The position numbers and the translations under genes were made by a program. Below, one piece after another: positions 52,615 through 62,089 of a DNA stretch of 64,000 nt (positions are counted from its first letter, which is position 1; each line of letters starts with the position of its first letter). The notes beneath the pieces were generated by a model, which saw only the letters and a list, made by a program, of their open reading frames with translations, was not told the origin of the DNA and did no database searches. The DNA is from Pyxidicoccus xibeiensis (GTDB taxonomy: Bacteria > Myxococcota > Myxococcia > Myxococcales > Myxococcaceae): assembly GCF_024198175.1 (NCBI RefSeq), contig NZ_JAJVKV010000013.1, positions 1 through 64,000 on the forward strand. Reading direction: 5' to 3'.

Positions 52615-53202
52615 ATGGTCATGGCGTTGGCGGGACTGGGTTCAGGTGCACTTCACGCGCTCTCCGGGCCGGACCACCTTCTCAGCCTCGCGCCACTGTC
52701 GGTGGGCCGGCGTCACGGAGCGTGGCGGGTCGGGCTGCTGTGGGGCATCGGCCACGGGCTGGGAACGCTGGCGGCGTCCGCGGTGCTGATGCTGGTCGTC
52801 TCGGCCGTCCACCTGGAGGGCGTCGAGCGGTGGGCCGAGCGCATCGCGGCGCTCGCGTTGATGGGAATGGGCGTGTGGGGCCTGCGCCGCCGTGCGCTCG
52901 CGGGGTCTCCGGAGGCAGCGACACGGGGCGTGGTGGTGGTGGGCCTGATTCACGGCCTCACCGGCGCGGCGGCCCTGCTGCTCATCCTCCCGGCCGTCGT
53001 CTCCGGCTCCATGGCGGACCGGGTCCTCTTCCTGGGCGGCTTCTCCATTGGCAGCACCCTGGCCATGTCCGCGCTCACGGCGGTGCTCGCCAGCGTCTCC
53101 CAGTCGGGCCGGGTGCCCGCCACGGTGAGCACGCATGTGCCCCGGGTGGCCTCTGCCCTGTCGGTCGTGCTGGGGAGCGCCTGGATGGTCGGCAGCCTGT
53201 AG
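52615..53202 (+). CDS. NicO/UreH-like metal transporter-family membrane protein
   Basis: 195 residues with about six helices. The HALSGPDHLLSLAPLSVG stretch matches the HxxxxDH signature of the NiCoT/NicO/UreH group, with GLLWGIGHGLGTL and VGLIHGLTGAAALLLILP as the further family loops. Transports nickel, cobalt or a related cation, or acts as a sulfite/cation exporter in some branches; substrate open. AAGGAG sits seven bases before the ATG. Cobalt supply to the B12-dependent EutBC enzyme elsewhere in the window is a thought, not shown. It converges on the kinase with six bases between. Confidence 0.82.
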   Translation: MVMALAGLGSGALHALSGPDHLLSLAPLSVGRRHGAWRVGLLWGIGHGLGTLAASAVLMLVVSAVHLEGVERWAERIAALALMGMGVWGLRRRALAGSPEAATRGVVVVGLIHGLTGAAALLLILPAVVSGSMADRVLFLGGFSIGSTLAMSALTAVLASVSQSGRVPATVSTHVPRVASALSVVLGSAWMVGSL

Positions 53203-53208
53203 CGGCCG

Positions 53209-54864
53209 TCAGCTGCCTCTGCCCGGCCTGATGTAGGTGGTGGAGTCCCAGCTCGGGGTGCTCTCCGAAGGCAGGGGCGCGGCGTTGGGCGGCAGCGGCG
53301 GGCGGACGCCTCCCGTCCGGCGTGCCAGCACGTCCCGGATGGCGTGGGCCAGCGCCGACTGTCCGTAGGGGTAGGGCGCCACCGGTCCCGGGAGCGCGCG
53401 CAGCAGGTCCTCCAGGTCGTTGCCCCGCTGGGGGCGGTCCTCCGGACGGACCTGGAGCAGCGACATCACCACCGCGTCCACCTCCGGAGGCACCTCCGGG
53501 CGCAGGGCGGAGGGCGGGCGCAGCTCCTGGATGAAGGTGAGGATGGCCGACCGCGACCCCTCCTCGAACCCGTGGAGGACCCGCTGTCCCGTCAGGGCCT
53601 CGTGCAGCGTGAGGCCCAGCGCGAACAGGTCCACGCGCCCGTCCAGGGGCCCGGCCATGAGCTGCTCGGGCGCCATGTAGTCCGTCTTCCCGCGGATGTG
53701 GCCCAGCCGGGTGACGGAGGCATGCGTGACGGCGCGGGCGATGCCGAAGTCGCTGAGCTGCACGTCGCCAATGCGGGACAGGAGGATGTTGGGAGGGTTG
53801 ATGTCGCGGTGGATGAGGTTCAGCGGCACGCCGTCTCGCGACGTGCGCCGGTGGACGTAGTCGAGCGCCGCGGCGAGCTCCGCGCCCAGGTAGGTGACGG
53901 CGGCCACCGGCAGCGGCCCGGACTCCTTGAGGAGCTGGCGCAGCGACAGCCCGTCCACGTACTCCATGGCCATGAAGTGCGTGTCCTCCAGGCGGCCCAC
54001 GTCGAGCACCTGGACGATGTTGGGGTGCTGGAGGAGCGAGCCCAGCTCCGCCTCCCGGCGGAACAGCGTGATGAACTGCGGGTCCTCCGCGTAGGCCGGG
54101 AGGATGCGCTTCACGGCGACCGTCTTCTCGATGCCGCCCTCGGGGCTGTAGGTGGCGCGGAACACCTCCGCCATGCCTCCGACGCCCAGCCGCTCGTGGA
54201 GGAAGTACCGGCCCATCAGCTCCTGCTGGCGGATGGCGCGCAGCGCCTCCTCGGCCATGCCCCGGAACTGCCGCACGATGAGCCGCGCGAGGAAGCCGAC
54301 CACCAGGAAGTAGAAGGCCCTCAGGAGGATGACCGGGGGCGACAGCATCAGCGGCACCGGGGTGGCCAGGCGCGGGTACGCAACGAAGGCGTACAGCACC
54401 AGCAGCTCCAGGGCGGTGATGGTCGCCGCGAAGAGGGGCAGGCGCGGGTCCGCGCGGAGCGCCGACAGCACGATGGCACCCGCGCCGATGATGAGGATGG
54501 GGTTGCCCAGCGCCAGCTCGGGGTCGGCGTGGTAGGCGTCCATCAGGAACAGGATGCCGACGAGCGAGCTCTCCAGCCCGACGTTGAGCCACAGGAGCGT
54601 GGGCGAGGGCTCCGTCCCGCGCAGGTGGCGGTAGACCCACGTGTAATAGAGGCCGAAACACGCGACCACACCGGCGATGGAGCCCGCATGCCGCCAGCCG
54701 ATGAGCGGCCCGAAGCAGAGCGTGGTGACCACGCAGCACGCGCAGACCACGCTGATGAACAGGGCAATCGAGGCCTCGCGCGCCGCGGCGCCCTGGCGCA
54801 GGTGCTCCTTGAGCAGCTGAGGAGCGATGGGCGTCGTCCGTGATGCGCGCGGTTGGCGTTCCAT
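53209..54864 (-). CDS. Membrane-anchored Ser/Thr protein kinase with N-terminal multi-helix domain
   Basis: 551 residues. Unlike most bacterial kinases, the membrane part comes first: about six helices between 30 and 195 (e.g. ALFISVVCACCVVTTLC, ILIIGAGAIVLSAL, ALELLVLYAFVAY). The kinase domain spans about 219-490: GVGGMAEVF glycine loop, VAVK (Lys252), HRDINPPN (catalytic Asp354) and SDFG (372-374), and TDYMAPEQL. The tail is Pro/Ser-rich. Eukaryote-like kinases are abundant in myxobacteria and regulate development and metabolism; the N-terminal domain may sense a lipid or small molecule. Start at 54864 fits the first helix. Confidence 0.92.
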   Translation of the reverse strand: MERQPRASRTTPIAPQLLKEHLRQGAAAREASIALFISVVCACCVVTTLCFGPLIGWRHAGSIAGVVACFGLYYTWVYRHLRGTEPSPTLLWLNVGLESSLVGILFLMDAYHADPELALGNPILIIGAGAIVLSALRADPRLPLFAATITALELLVLYAFVAYPRLATPVPLMLSPPVILLRAFYFLVVGFLARLIVRQFRGMAEEALRAIRQQELMGRYFLHERLGVGGMAEVFRATYSPEGGIEKTVAVKRILPAYAEDPQFITLFRREAELGSLLQHPNIVQVLDVGRLEDTHFMAMEYVDGLSLRQLLKESGPLPVAAVTYLGAELAAALDYVHRRTSRDGVPLNLIHRDINPPNILLSRIGDVQLSDFGIARAVTHASVTRLGHIRGKTDYMAPEQLMAGPLDGRVDLFALGLTLHEALTGQRVLHGFEEGSRSAILTFIQELRPPSALRPEVPPEVDAVVMSLLQVRPEDRPQRGNDLEDLLRALPGPVAPYPYGQSALAHAIRDVLARRTGGVRPPLPPNAAPLPSESTPSWDSTTYIRPGRGS

Positions 54865-54943
54865 GGGGGGCCGAGCTCCAGGATACTCCGGCGGTACCCG
54901 TCCGACCATGGACGCGGACGGCGCGTGGGAGCCCGTGGAAGCC

Positions 54944-55897
54944 ATGACCCTGAACATCGCCATCCTGGATGACTACCAGCGAGTCGCACGAGACCTCGCC
55001 GACTGGAGCCGGCTGCCCGCGGGCAGTGGGTTGCACGTCTTCGAGCGACACCTCGCCGACCTCGAGGCGCGCGTCGCGGCGCTCCAGCCCTTCGACGTCA
55101 TCGTCCTGATGCGCGAGCGCACGCCGTTTCCGGCCGCGCTGCTGGAGCGGTTGCCCCGGCTGAGGCTGCTCGTCACCACGGGCGGCCGCAACGCGGCCAT
55201 CGACCTGGAGGCCTGCCGGGCGCGTGGCATCACCGTCTGCGGCACGGGGAACGTGGGCGCGCCCACGGCGGAGCTGGCCTGGGGCCTCATCCTGGCGCTG
55301 GTGAAGCGCATCCCGGCGGAGGACCGCGCGCTGCGGGCGGGCACCTGGCAGACGGGCCTGACGGAGGGGCTGGCGGGCAAGCGGCTGGGGCTCGTGGGGC
55401 TGGGGAAGCTCGGCGGGCAGATGGCGCGGGTGGGCGCGGCGTTCGGCATGGAGGTGGTGGCCTGGAGCCAGAACCTCACCGACGCGCGGGCGGCGGAGGT
55501 CGGAGCGCGCCGGGTGGAGAAGGGGGAGCTGTTCTCCACCTCCGACGTGGTCAGCCTGCACCTCGTGCTGGGGGAGCGCACGCGCGGCGTTGTGGGCGAG
55601 CCGGAGCTGCGCGCGATGAAGCCGACGGCCTGGTTCGTCAACACGGCGCGCGCAGGGCTGGTGGACGAGGCGGCGCTGCTGGCCGTGCTCCGCGAGCGGC
55701 GCATCGCCGGGGCGGGGCTGGACGTCTTCTCCGTCGAGCCGCTGCCGGCGGACCACCCGCTGCTCACGCTGCCCGGCGTCGTGCTGACGCCGCACCTGGG
55801 TTACGTGACGAAGGAGAACTACGCCGTCTTCTACCGCGACGCGCTGGAGGACATCCTGGCCTGGCACGCCGAGGCCCCGGTGCGGCTGCTCGGCTGA
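54944..55897 (+). CDS. D-2-hydroxyacid dehydrogenase family protein
   Basis: About 317 residues, NAD-dependent. The Rossmann loop is GLVGLGKLGGQMARVG. The catalytic triad region is complete: Arg in NTARAGLVDEAALL, Glu in LDVFSVEPLP and His in LTPHLGYVTKENY. Early strand MTLNIAILDDYQRVARDL is typical of the phosphoglycerate dehydrogenase-like subgroup. The substrate is a 2-hydroxy or 2-keto acid. A longer start at 54908 is possible. Divergent from the kinase and convergent with the S41 gene, with one base between. Confidence 0.93.
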   Translation: MTLNIAILDDYQRVARDLADWSRLPAGSGLHVFERHLADLEARVAALQPFDVIVLMRERTPFPAALLERLPRLRLLVTTGGRNAAIDLEACRARGITVCGTGNVGAPTAELAWGLILALVKRIPAEDRALRAGTWQTGLTEGLAGKRLGLVGLGKLGGQMARVGAAFGMEVVAWSQNLTDARAAEVGARRVEKGELFSTSDVVSLHLVLGERTRGVVGEPELRAMKPTAWFVNTARAGLVDEAALLAVLRERRIAGAGLDVFSVEPLPADHPLLTLPGVVLTPHLGYVTKENYAVFYRDALEDILAWHAEAPVRLLG

Positions 55898-55898
55898 G

Positions 55899-57308
55899 CT
55901 ACCGGGCGCGCTGCCTCGCCAGCTCCACCAGCGACAGCACGGCCCTCGCGTGGCCGCCGCGAAGGTCCGCCTCGGGGAAGACGTCGAGCGGCAGCTCGGG
56001 AGGGATGCCCCGGGCCTCGAACTGCTTGCCCTCGGGGTCGAAGTACAGCTCGTTGGACAGCTCGACTCGCCACCCGTTCGGCAGCGGCTTGACGAGCACG
56101 TCGGACAGGGCGCCGCGCGTGGCGGTGCCCACGTGGGTGACGTTGGGCAGCGCGCGCATGGACAGGGTGAAGATCTCCCCGGCGCTCACGGTGATGTCGC
56201 TCGTCAGCAGGTAGACGGGCCCCGTGAAGCGCGGCCCGGTGGCCGGCTCCACGTGGAAGGCCTGGGGCGGCACGTCCGCCTGGAAGGGCCGCTTGGCGTA
56301 GGCCAGGTGCCGGCCGTCGGTGAAGCGCGAGGCAAGCTCCCGGGCGACGCGGTCATGGCCTCCGCGGTTGTTGCTCACGTCGACGATGACGGCCCGCGCG
56401 CCCTGGAACGACGTCAGCGCCTCGTCGAGCGCCACGCCCAGCGCACGCAGCTCTTCGTCGAGCGGCGGCTCGTCGTCGCCGGCGTAGCCGCCCAGGGTCA
56501 GCACGTTGAGGTAGCCGACGTCGCCGATGCGCCCGTGGAGGATGCGCTTGTTTGCGACGTGGTGGCCCGTGCCCTTCAGCACTGTCTGGAGGATGCCGTC
56601 GCGGTAGGCGCCCAGCCACGCGCGCTGGGCCTCGCGCTCCGTGACGCCGGTCTTCGGCCCCTCGGCCTTCACCCTCTGGAGCGTCGGCTTGTCTCCCTCT
56701 CCGTAGCTGAGCGTCTCGCCGTCGACCTCGGCCTCGATTTGCGTGTGCGCGTCCTCCAGCCCCGTCGTCAGCTCCTTGAAGACCTGGAAGAGGGCGCGCG
56801 GCTCCGTCGTCTCGGTGACGCGCGGGCGGAGCGCGGCCACGCGTGCCCGCCAGTCCACGCCGCGCTCCTGGAAGAAGGCGTAGCTCTCCTCGAAGGTCGC
56901 CGCGAACACCTCGAACAGGCGCGGCGGGGTCCACTCCGTCTTCGCCGCGCAGGACTCGGGCAGGGCCTGGAGGCGCTGGAAGAGGTACAGGGTCTCCCCG
57001 GGCCAGCTGGTGACGGTCAGCGTGTCCGGCGTCGAGCCGGGCACGACGTAGGCGAGGTTCTGGAGCGGGCTCGTGTCACCGCCAGGGTCCGGGTAGCAGC
57101 CCGCCTTCGTCTCGTGGTGCAGCTTCACTCCGTCCACCGTGACGGAGAGCACCAGCCCGTACCCTCGCGAGCGCCAGATGCCGCGCGCCGCCTCGACGGT
57201 GACGCCATCCTGGAGCAGTGGCACTGGCGCTTTCGGCTCGGGGCGTACAGCAGGGACGGTGGCGCAGCCCGTCACGCTGGCGACAAGGAGGAAGATCTGG
57301 AGTTTCAC
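55899..57308 (-). CDS. S41 family peptidase, lipoprotein
   Basis: About 469 residues from the GTG at 57308, which has GAGGA eight bases upstream; a GTG at 57323 has no such site. The lipobox ASVTGC places it at the membrane. The C-terminal S41 core has VIVDVSNNRGGHDRVARELAS, VYLLTSDITVSAGEIFTLSM with the nucleophile Ser, and GTATRGALSDVLVKPLPNG. The N-terminal half is a family-specific helical and beta domain without an obvious PDZ. S41 (tricorn/CtpA-like) proteases cut unstructured C-termini or envelope proteins. It is divergent from the M7-ricin gene. Confidence 0.88.
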   Translation of the reverse strand: MKLQIFLLVASVTGCATVPAVRPEPKAPVPLLQDGVTVEAARGIWRSRGYGLVLSVTVDGVKLHHETKAGCYPDPGGDTSPLQNLAYVVPGSTPDTLTVTSWPGETLYLFQRLQALPESCAAKTEWTPPRLFEVFAATFEESYAFFQERGVDWRARVAALRPRVTETTEPRALFQVFKELTTGLEDAHTQIEAEVDGETLSYGEGDKPTLQRVKAEGPKTGVTEREAQRAWLGAYRDGILQTVLKGTGHHVANKRILHGRIGDVGYLNVLTLGGYAGDDEPPLDEELRALGVALDEALTSFQGARAVIVDVSNNRGGHDRVARELASRFTDGRHLAYAKRPFQADVPPQAFHVEPATGPRFTGPVYLLTSDITVSAGEIFTLSMRALPNVTHVGTATRGALSDVLVKPLPNGWRVELSNELYFDPEGKQFEARGIPPELPLDVFPEADLRGGHARAVLSLVELARQRAR

Positions 57309-57375
57309 GCGGTGAGTCCTCACGGAGGAGCCTATCGTCCTTGCTTTCCCCGAACACTGCTACTGGAGCAACCTC

Positions 57376-58578
57376 GTGAACGAACCCTGCATCAACAGAC
57401 ACAGCTCTCGCCTCGCTGCCATCGCGCTGATGGGAATGGCTTTGGGCGCAGTCGCGGGCTGTGCAGCGCCGGAAGAGCCGGCGGCTCCCGCGCAGCAGCA
57501 GCCGGAGACTGCTCGAAGCGAGCTGAGCTACCTCAACACGCTCAGCTACTCGATCCTGACGGAGTATGAGAAGGCCAGGACCCTGCAAGGCAGCGGGGAG
57601 ATCTTCTACCCGGTCTGCATCTTCTCCAACTACACCTTTCCCATCTCAACCAGCAAACGCGAGTCGTACCGCGCCCTGATGGAGCTGGTGGTCAACCGCT
57701 GGAACGACGCACTCGAGTCGCAGCCGGGCTGGGGCGTCTGGACGATTCACCTGTACCTGGTGGGCTCGAGCACCGCGTGTCCGGACACGGATGGAAACCT
57801 GAAGGTCTACAAGGTGATGGGAGACCAGACCCGCGAGCGCGGCTACGCGCAGTTCTGGTCCTTCCTCAACGTGGCGGGCCGGGGCGAGTTCGACAGTGAG
57901 ATCTACAAGCGCGAGCTGCACGAGTATGGCCACCAGCTCGGCCTGGGTGACACCTACTCGGAAGCGACGTACCAGCTTCCCTTCGATCAGCCTCCCGGCA
58001 TCATGAACCTGTACTGGGACGTGCCCGACCTGAGCGACGACGACATCGCCTCGGTCCGGCATGTCTGGGCGCGCGTGAGCGGCCGCTCCACCGCGCAGTG
58101 CCCCGCGGGCTTCGTCCCTGGCTCGGCGCAGCCGAACACCAACGGCCATATCTTCTGCGTCTACCCGCGCTACGACCTCACCTCGATGTGGCTCGGCACC
58201 GGAAAGTGCATCGAGAGCGTCATCGGTGGGCTGGCCATGAGGAGCTGCAGCGCCTCCTTCACCCAGGAGTGGCGGATGACTCCGACGGACTGGCCCGGGT
58301 ACTTCCGCCTCAAGAACCGGCAGGCTGGCTTCAATCTGTGTGTCGACGTCATCAATGATGGCATCAATGACAGGCTGCAACTGGCGCCTTGCGGCAGCTA
58401 CGGCGGCCAGCTCTGGCAGCTCGTGCCCACCCCGTGGCCCGAGTTCTTCCGCCTCAAGGCGCAGTGGCCTGGCGACGGTAAGTGCCTCGACATCCTCAAT
58501 GACGGGGTCAATGACCAGCTGAGGTTGGTGGCCTGCGGCGACTACTCCGGCCAGTACTGGCAGCGGCGGCAGCACTGA
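57376..58578 (+). CDS. Snapalysin-like zinc protease fused to ricin-type lectin, lipoprotein
   Basis: 400 residues from a GTG with GGAG eight bases before. Lipobox AVAGC (Cys 29). The catalytic motif HEYGHQLGLGD gives H182, E183, H186 and, as third ligand, Asp192; GIMN holds the Met-turn (M210). This HExxHxxGxxD spacing is that of M7 (snapalysin) enzymes. Residues about 275-400 form a ricin-B trefoil with repeated QxW boxes (EWRM, QLWQL, QYWQ) and paired Cys. The lectin probably targets the protease to glycans. GC content is lower than the flanks. The whole design fits predation or scavenging. Confidence 0.88.
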   Translation: MNEPCINRHSSRLAAIALMGMALGAVAGCAAPEEPAAPAQQQPETARSELSYLNTLSYSILTEYEKARTLQGSGEIFYPVCIFSNYTFPISTSKRESYRALMELVVNRWNDALESQPGWGVWTIHLYLVGSSTACPDTDGNLKVYKVMGDQTRERGYAQFWSFLNVAGRGEFDSEIYKRELHEYGHQLGLGDTYSEATYQLPFDQPPGIMNLYWDVPDLSDDDIASVRHVWARVSGRSTAQCPAGFVPGSAQPNTNGHIFCVYPRYDLTSMWLGTGKCIESVIGGLAMRSCSASFTQEWRMTPTDWPGYFRLKNRQAGFNLCVDVINDGINDRLQLAPCGSYGGQLWQLVPTPWPEFFRLKAQWPGDGKCLDILNDGVNDQLRLVACGDYSGQYWQRRQH

Positions 58579-58594
58579 GCCGCCTTGCCGCGCG

Positions 58595-58619
58595 CTCCCG
58601 CCGCCAGGATGGGCGGGAG
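58595..58619. terminator. Hairpin between convergent protease genes
   Basis: A perfect 8-bp stem (58595-58602 with 58612-58619) and a 9-nt loop lie 17 bases past the lectin-protease stop and 17 before the M14 stop. Good shared terminator geometry. Confidence 0.6.
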
Positions 58620-58635
58620 AGCCCGGACCGTCTTG

Positions 58636-60291
58636 CTACTCGGCCTTCCTGGGCGCGGCGGCGGGCTGCATCACGCGGTGCACGGGGAAGAACTCACCCA
58701 CGGTGATGTGCTTGTCGAGGAACTGCCAGCGGCAGAAGCCGTCATCCGAGTGCGGCTCGAGCAGGTACACGGCCAGCGTGCCGGCGCGCTGCGCGGTGGG
58801 GACGTAGAGCGTCCCTTCCGGGAACTCGCGCGTGGAGCGCTCGGGCGACACCGTCAGCACCGTCTCGAAGCGCGTGGGCTTGGGCTTCTGGCTCTGCGGC
58901 ACCTCCGCCTCGCCGAGCGGAGGCACGTTGGTGGCCACGTCGGGGCTGAACGTCTCCTCTCGCCGGGCCACGCGGTAGCTGTCCACCGTGAAGCGCTGGG
59001 ACGTGGGCAGGCGCTCGAAGCGGATGCCATGGCCCTCCAGGCGCGAAGCGAGCTCCGCTGGCGCCAGGTACCCGGCCGGCGTGCTCACCGACTGCGTGGG
59101 GACGAAGGTCCGGTAGTGCGGCATGCGGTAGGTGCGCTTGCGCTTCCCCGGGTAGCGCCGCGCGGCGATGCTCGCCTCGTCGTAGGACAGGACCGCGGCG
59201 ATGTCGCCGGGCATCGCGTGGGCGGGGTACTCGAAGGTGAGCGCGCCCTTGTCGTCACGCGTGGCGACGCCGTAGTTGATGCCCACCAGTTGCTGCACGT
59301 CGGGGGACTCGCCGCGCGCGATGATGCGCTCCTCCTCCGCCTCGGTGACGGCGCGGTAGGCCTTGGCGTGCTTCGCGGCATCGCGCAGCAGCTCCAGCAG
59401 CCACGCCCGCATCACCGCGCAGCGGCGCGGGAAGTCGATGTAGCTGTACGTCTCCAGGAGCACGTCGATGCGTCCCAGCAGGCCCCGGTAGTGGCTGCCG
59501 AAGCGCGGCAGGGCAGGGTAGGTGTGCCAGCCCGAGGTCGGGTTGCCCTCCTCCTTGTAGTTGCCGTACCAGAAACTGTCGAAGCCGTGCTTCTTCACCG
59601 CCTTGGCCACGCGCTCCAGCATCGTCCGGTTGTACGCGCGCAGCTGGGCGAAGAGGGGCTCGTTGGAGTGCGAGGTGTCGTACGTCAGGTCGCACGCGTG
59701 GATGCTGCCGTCGGTGGTGTGGCAGTCGATGAAGACGTGCGGCCACCACGTCTGGTGCAGCTTCGCGAGCGCGCGCGTCTCGGGCGCCTCCTGCTTCATG
59801 TTGTCGCGGTTGAGGTTCCAGCCCTCACCCGTGTAGCGCATGCCCACGCCGCCCTCGGGGTTCACCTGGCCCTCGAGGTCCTGGAGGTTCAGCTTGCGGT
59901 TGTTGGGGCTGATGCGGTCGTTGCCGTCCGGGTTGAAGTTGGGGACGAGCACCAGGCACAGCTTGTCGAGCAGCGACTTGCCCAGCTTCGTGAGCGTCAA
60001 GTCACGCGCGAGCGCGAGCAGCGCCTCCTTGCCCTCGACCTCGCCGGCGTGGATGTTGGCCTCCACCATCACCACGACCTTCTTCTGCTTGCGGGCCAGC
60101 TCGGGAGTGAAGCAGCCCCGGTCGCTCACGATGAGCGCCACCAGGGGCTGGCCCTCGCCGCTCTTCCCGAAGTCCACGCGCCGGGCGAGCTTCGTGCGCC
60201 GGCAGAGCTCGTCGACGAAGGCGAGCACGTCGGAGTGGAGCGAGGTCTGCTTGTACTTCGACGCTTCCGCGCGGGTCAGCAACTCGGTCAT
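58636..60291 (-). CDS. M14 family zinc carboxypeptidase
   Basis: 551 residues, no signal peptide. The zinc site is NIHAGEVEGKEA (H81, E84) plus H191 in FIDCHTTDGS. Substrate-binding and catalytic regions follow: WNLNRDNMKQEAPETRAL and LLETYSYIDFPRRC with the proton-shuttling Glu. The C-terminal 200 residues are a beta-rich family extension. Probably hydrolyses C-terminal residues or wall-derived peptides in the cytoplasm. Start at 60291 as ATG; no shorter start is preferred. Divergent from the subtilase gene. Confidence 0.93.
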   Translation of the reverse strand: MTELLTRAEASKYKQTSLHSDVLAFVDELCRRTKLARRVDFGKSGEGQPLVALIVSDRGCFTPELARKQKKVVVMVEANIHAGEVEGKEALLALARDLTLTKLGKSLLDKLCLVLVPNFNPDGNDRISPNNRKLNLQDLEGQVNPEGGVGMRYTGEGWNLNRDNMKQEAPETRALAKLHQTWWPHVFIDCHTTDGSIHACDLTYDTSHSNEPLFAQLRAYNRTMLERVAKAVKKHGFDSFWYGNYKEEGNPTSGWHTYPALPRFGSHYRGLLGRIDVLLETYSYIDFPRRCAVMRAWLLELLRDAAKHAKAYRAVTEAEEERIIARGESPDVQQLVGINYGVATRDDKGALTFEYPAHAMPGDIAAVLSYDEASIAARRYPGKRKRTYRMPHYRTFVPTQSVSTPAGYLAPAELASRLEGHGIRFERLPTSQRFTVDSYRVARREETFSPDVATNVPPLGEAEVPQSQKPKPTRFETVLTVSPERSTREFPEGTLYVPTAQRAGTLAVYLLEPHSDDGFCRWQFLDKHITVGEFFPVHRVMQPAAAPRKAE

Positions 60292-60557
60292 GGCCGCGCA
60301 TCCGAGCGCCCCGCACCCACAGCGTCAAGCACATTAGCGCACCGTGCTCGGCCCCGGGCCCGCGGCTGTCTGCCCCACCTCACCGGGCAGGAGCGCTGGC
60401 CGCAACGTGACGCTCCCGCCGGGAACGATTCACCAGCGCACGGCCCGGCCCCATCCAGCCCCGGAGTCCCACCTGGGCGCAGTCGCGTCAGGTGTATGGG
60501 CTGTCGCGCCGGATGTGCCGGCCGCATCGGCAGCCGATGCGAGCGGTGGGGGAAGTC

Positions 60558-62054
60558 ATGACGATATTCGGGAAGCGGAATGGGGATGGTGGAATGGTGC
60601 CGGGCCCTGACGAGACGCAGTACACGGGGCGCTACATCGTTCTTCTTCCGGAGGGAGCGACGGAGCAGGGGACGCGCTCGCTCCAGAAGCTCGCGGGCAT
60701 CAAGGCGAACGTGATGAGAGGGGACCGTCCCGAGGAGCAGCAGGACGTCACCACGCAGAACGTCATCTTCTCCGACATCAATGCCGCCGTCCTGCAGATG
60801 GACCCGGACCAGCTCCGGTCCCTGGGCACGGCGGAGGAGAAGGGGGACCTGCCCTTCCTGGCGGTCGAGCCCGAGCGGGTGGTCCATGCCATCGGCCTCG
60901 GCGACCTGGGCTCTGACGGGCTGAACCCGCAGCGGCCCATGCCGAGCTGGTCCGAGACGGTCCTTCCTCCCGGCGCGCTGACCGCCCTGCAGCAGCAGCC
61001 CGGCGGCGAGTTCGCGCGGGAGGAGCGGCTCCCCGTGCCGATTCCCTTCGAGGAGGGCATGGGGATGGGGGTGGGCCAGGACGCCACGCTGGCGTACCTC
61101 CGGGGCTACCGCGACTCCGTGGTGCAGCTGGTGGACCGGCTGCTGGCCGAAGGGGGCGGCGCCCTCGGGATGCGTGAGCGCATCGCTCCCCAGGCGGAGC
61201 GCTGGAACGAGAGCGAGGCGACCTGGGGGCTGCAGGCCACCGGCGTCATCGCCTCGCGGTACACGGGCCGCGGCGTCAAGGTGGCGGTGCTGGACACGGG
61301 CTTCGGCCCCCACCGGGACTTCGGCGGCCGGAACATCGTCACCGCGTCCTTCATCCAGGGCCAGACGGTCGACGACGGCAACGGGCACGGCACGCACTGC
61401 ATCGGCACCGCCTGCGGGTTCCGGCCCGCCGCGCGGGTGCCGCGCTACGGCATTGCCTACGAGTCCGACATCTACGCGGGGAAGGTGCTGAGCAATCAGG
61501 GCAGCGGCACGGACGGGAGCATCCTCGCGGGCATCAACTGGGCCGTCGCGCAGGGGGCCCAGGTCATCTCCATGTCGCTGGGAGCGCCGGCCCTGCCCGG
61601 GCAGGGCTTCAGCCATGTCTACGAAGGCGTGGCGCGGCGCGCGCTGCTGCGAGGCACGCTCATCATCGCCGCGGCGGGCAACGAGAGCCGGCGGCCCGGC
61701 GTCACCCGGCCCGTGGCGCACCCGGCCAACTGCCCGTCCATCGCGGCCGTGGCGGCGATTGACGCCGCGTTCCAGGTCGCCGCGTTCTCGTGCGGGGCCA
61801 TCAACCCGAACGGGGGCGAGGTGAACATCGCGGCCCCGGGTGTGGACGTCCTCTCGTCGGTGCCGCTGCCGCCGTTCTACCGGAGGCTGGCGGGGACGAG
61901 CATGGCCACGCCGCACGTCGCGGGCATCGCCGCGCTGTTCGCGCAGGCGACCAACCGCACGGGCCTGGCGCTGTGGCAGGCCATGGCGCGCTGCGCGCGG
62001 CGCCTGCCGCACCCCGCGAGCGACGTGGGGCTGGGGCTCGTCCGGGCGCCGTGA
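60558..62054 (+). CDS. S8 subtilisin-like serine protease without signal peptide
   Basis: About 498 residues. The catalytic triad is intact: Asp246 (VLDTG), His277 (NGHGTHC) and Ser448 (GTSMATPH). ISMSLGAP and IIAAAGNES mark the oxyanion and substrate loops. No N-terminal signal or membrane segment is present; instead residues 1-230 form a helical/beta extension starting TQYTGRYIVLLPEG that resembles an inhibitor I9-type opening. A purine-rich ribosome site supports the ATG at 60558. The next gene, 35 bases downstream, encodes a small propeptide-like protein. This looks like an intracellular subtilase regulated by a partner. Confidence 0.93.
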   Translation: MTIFGKRNGDGGMVPGPDETQYTGRYIVLLPEGATEQGTRSLQKLAGIKANVMRGDRPEEQQDVTTQNVIFSDINAAVLQMDPDQLRSLGTAEEKGDLPFLAVEPERVVHAIGLGDLGSDGLNPQRPMPSWSETVLPPGALTALQQQPGGEFAREERLPVPIPFEEGMGMGVGQDATLAYLRGYRDSVVQLVDRLLAEGGGALGMRERIAPQAERWNESEATWGLQATGVIASRYTGRGVKVAVLDTGFGPHRDFGGRNIVTASFIQGQTVDDGNGHGTHCIGTACGFRPAARVPRYGIAYESDIYAGKVLSNQGSGTDGSILAGINWAVAQGAQVISMSLGAPALPGQGFSHVYEGVARRALLRGTLIIAAAGNESRRPGVTRPVAHPANCPSIAAVAAIDAAFQVAAFSCGAINPNGGEVNIAAPGVDVLSSVPLPPFYRRLAGTSMATPHVAGIAALFAQATNRTGLALWQAMARCARRLPHPASDVGLGLVRAP

Positions 62055-62089
62055 GCCGGGCGCGACTCCTCCAGGAAGGGAGCACGGTC

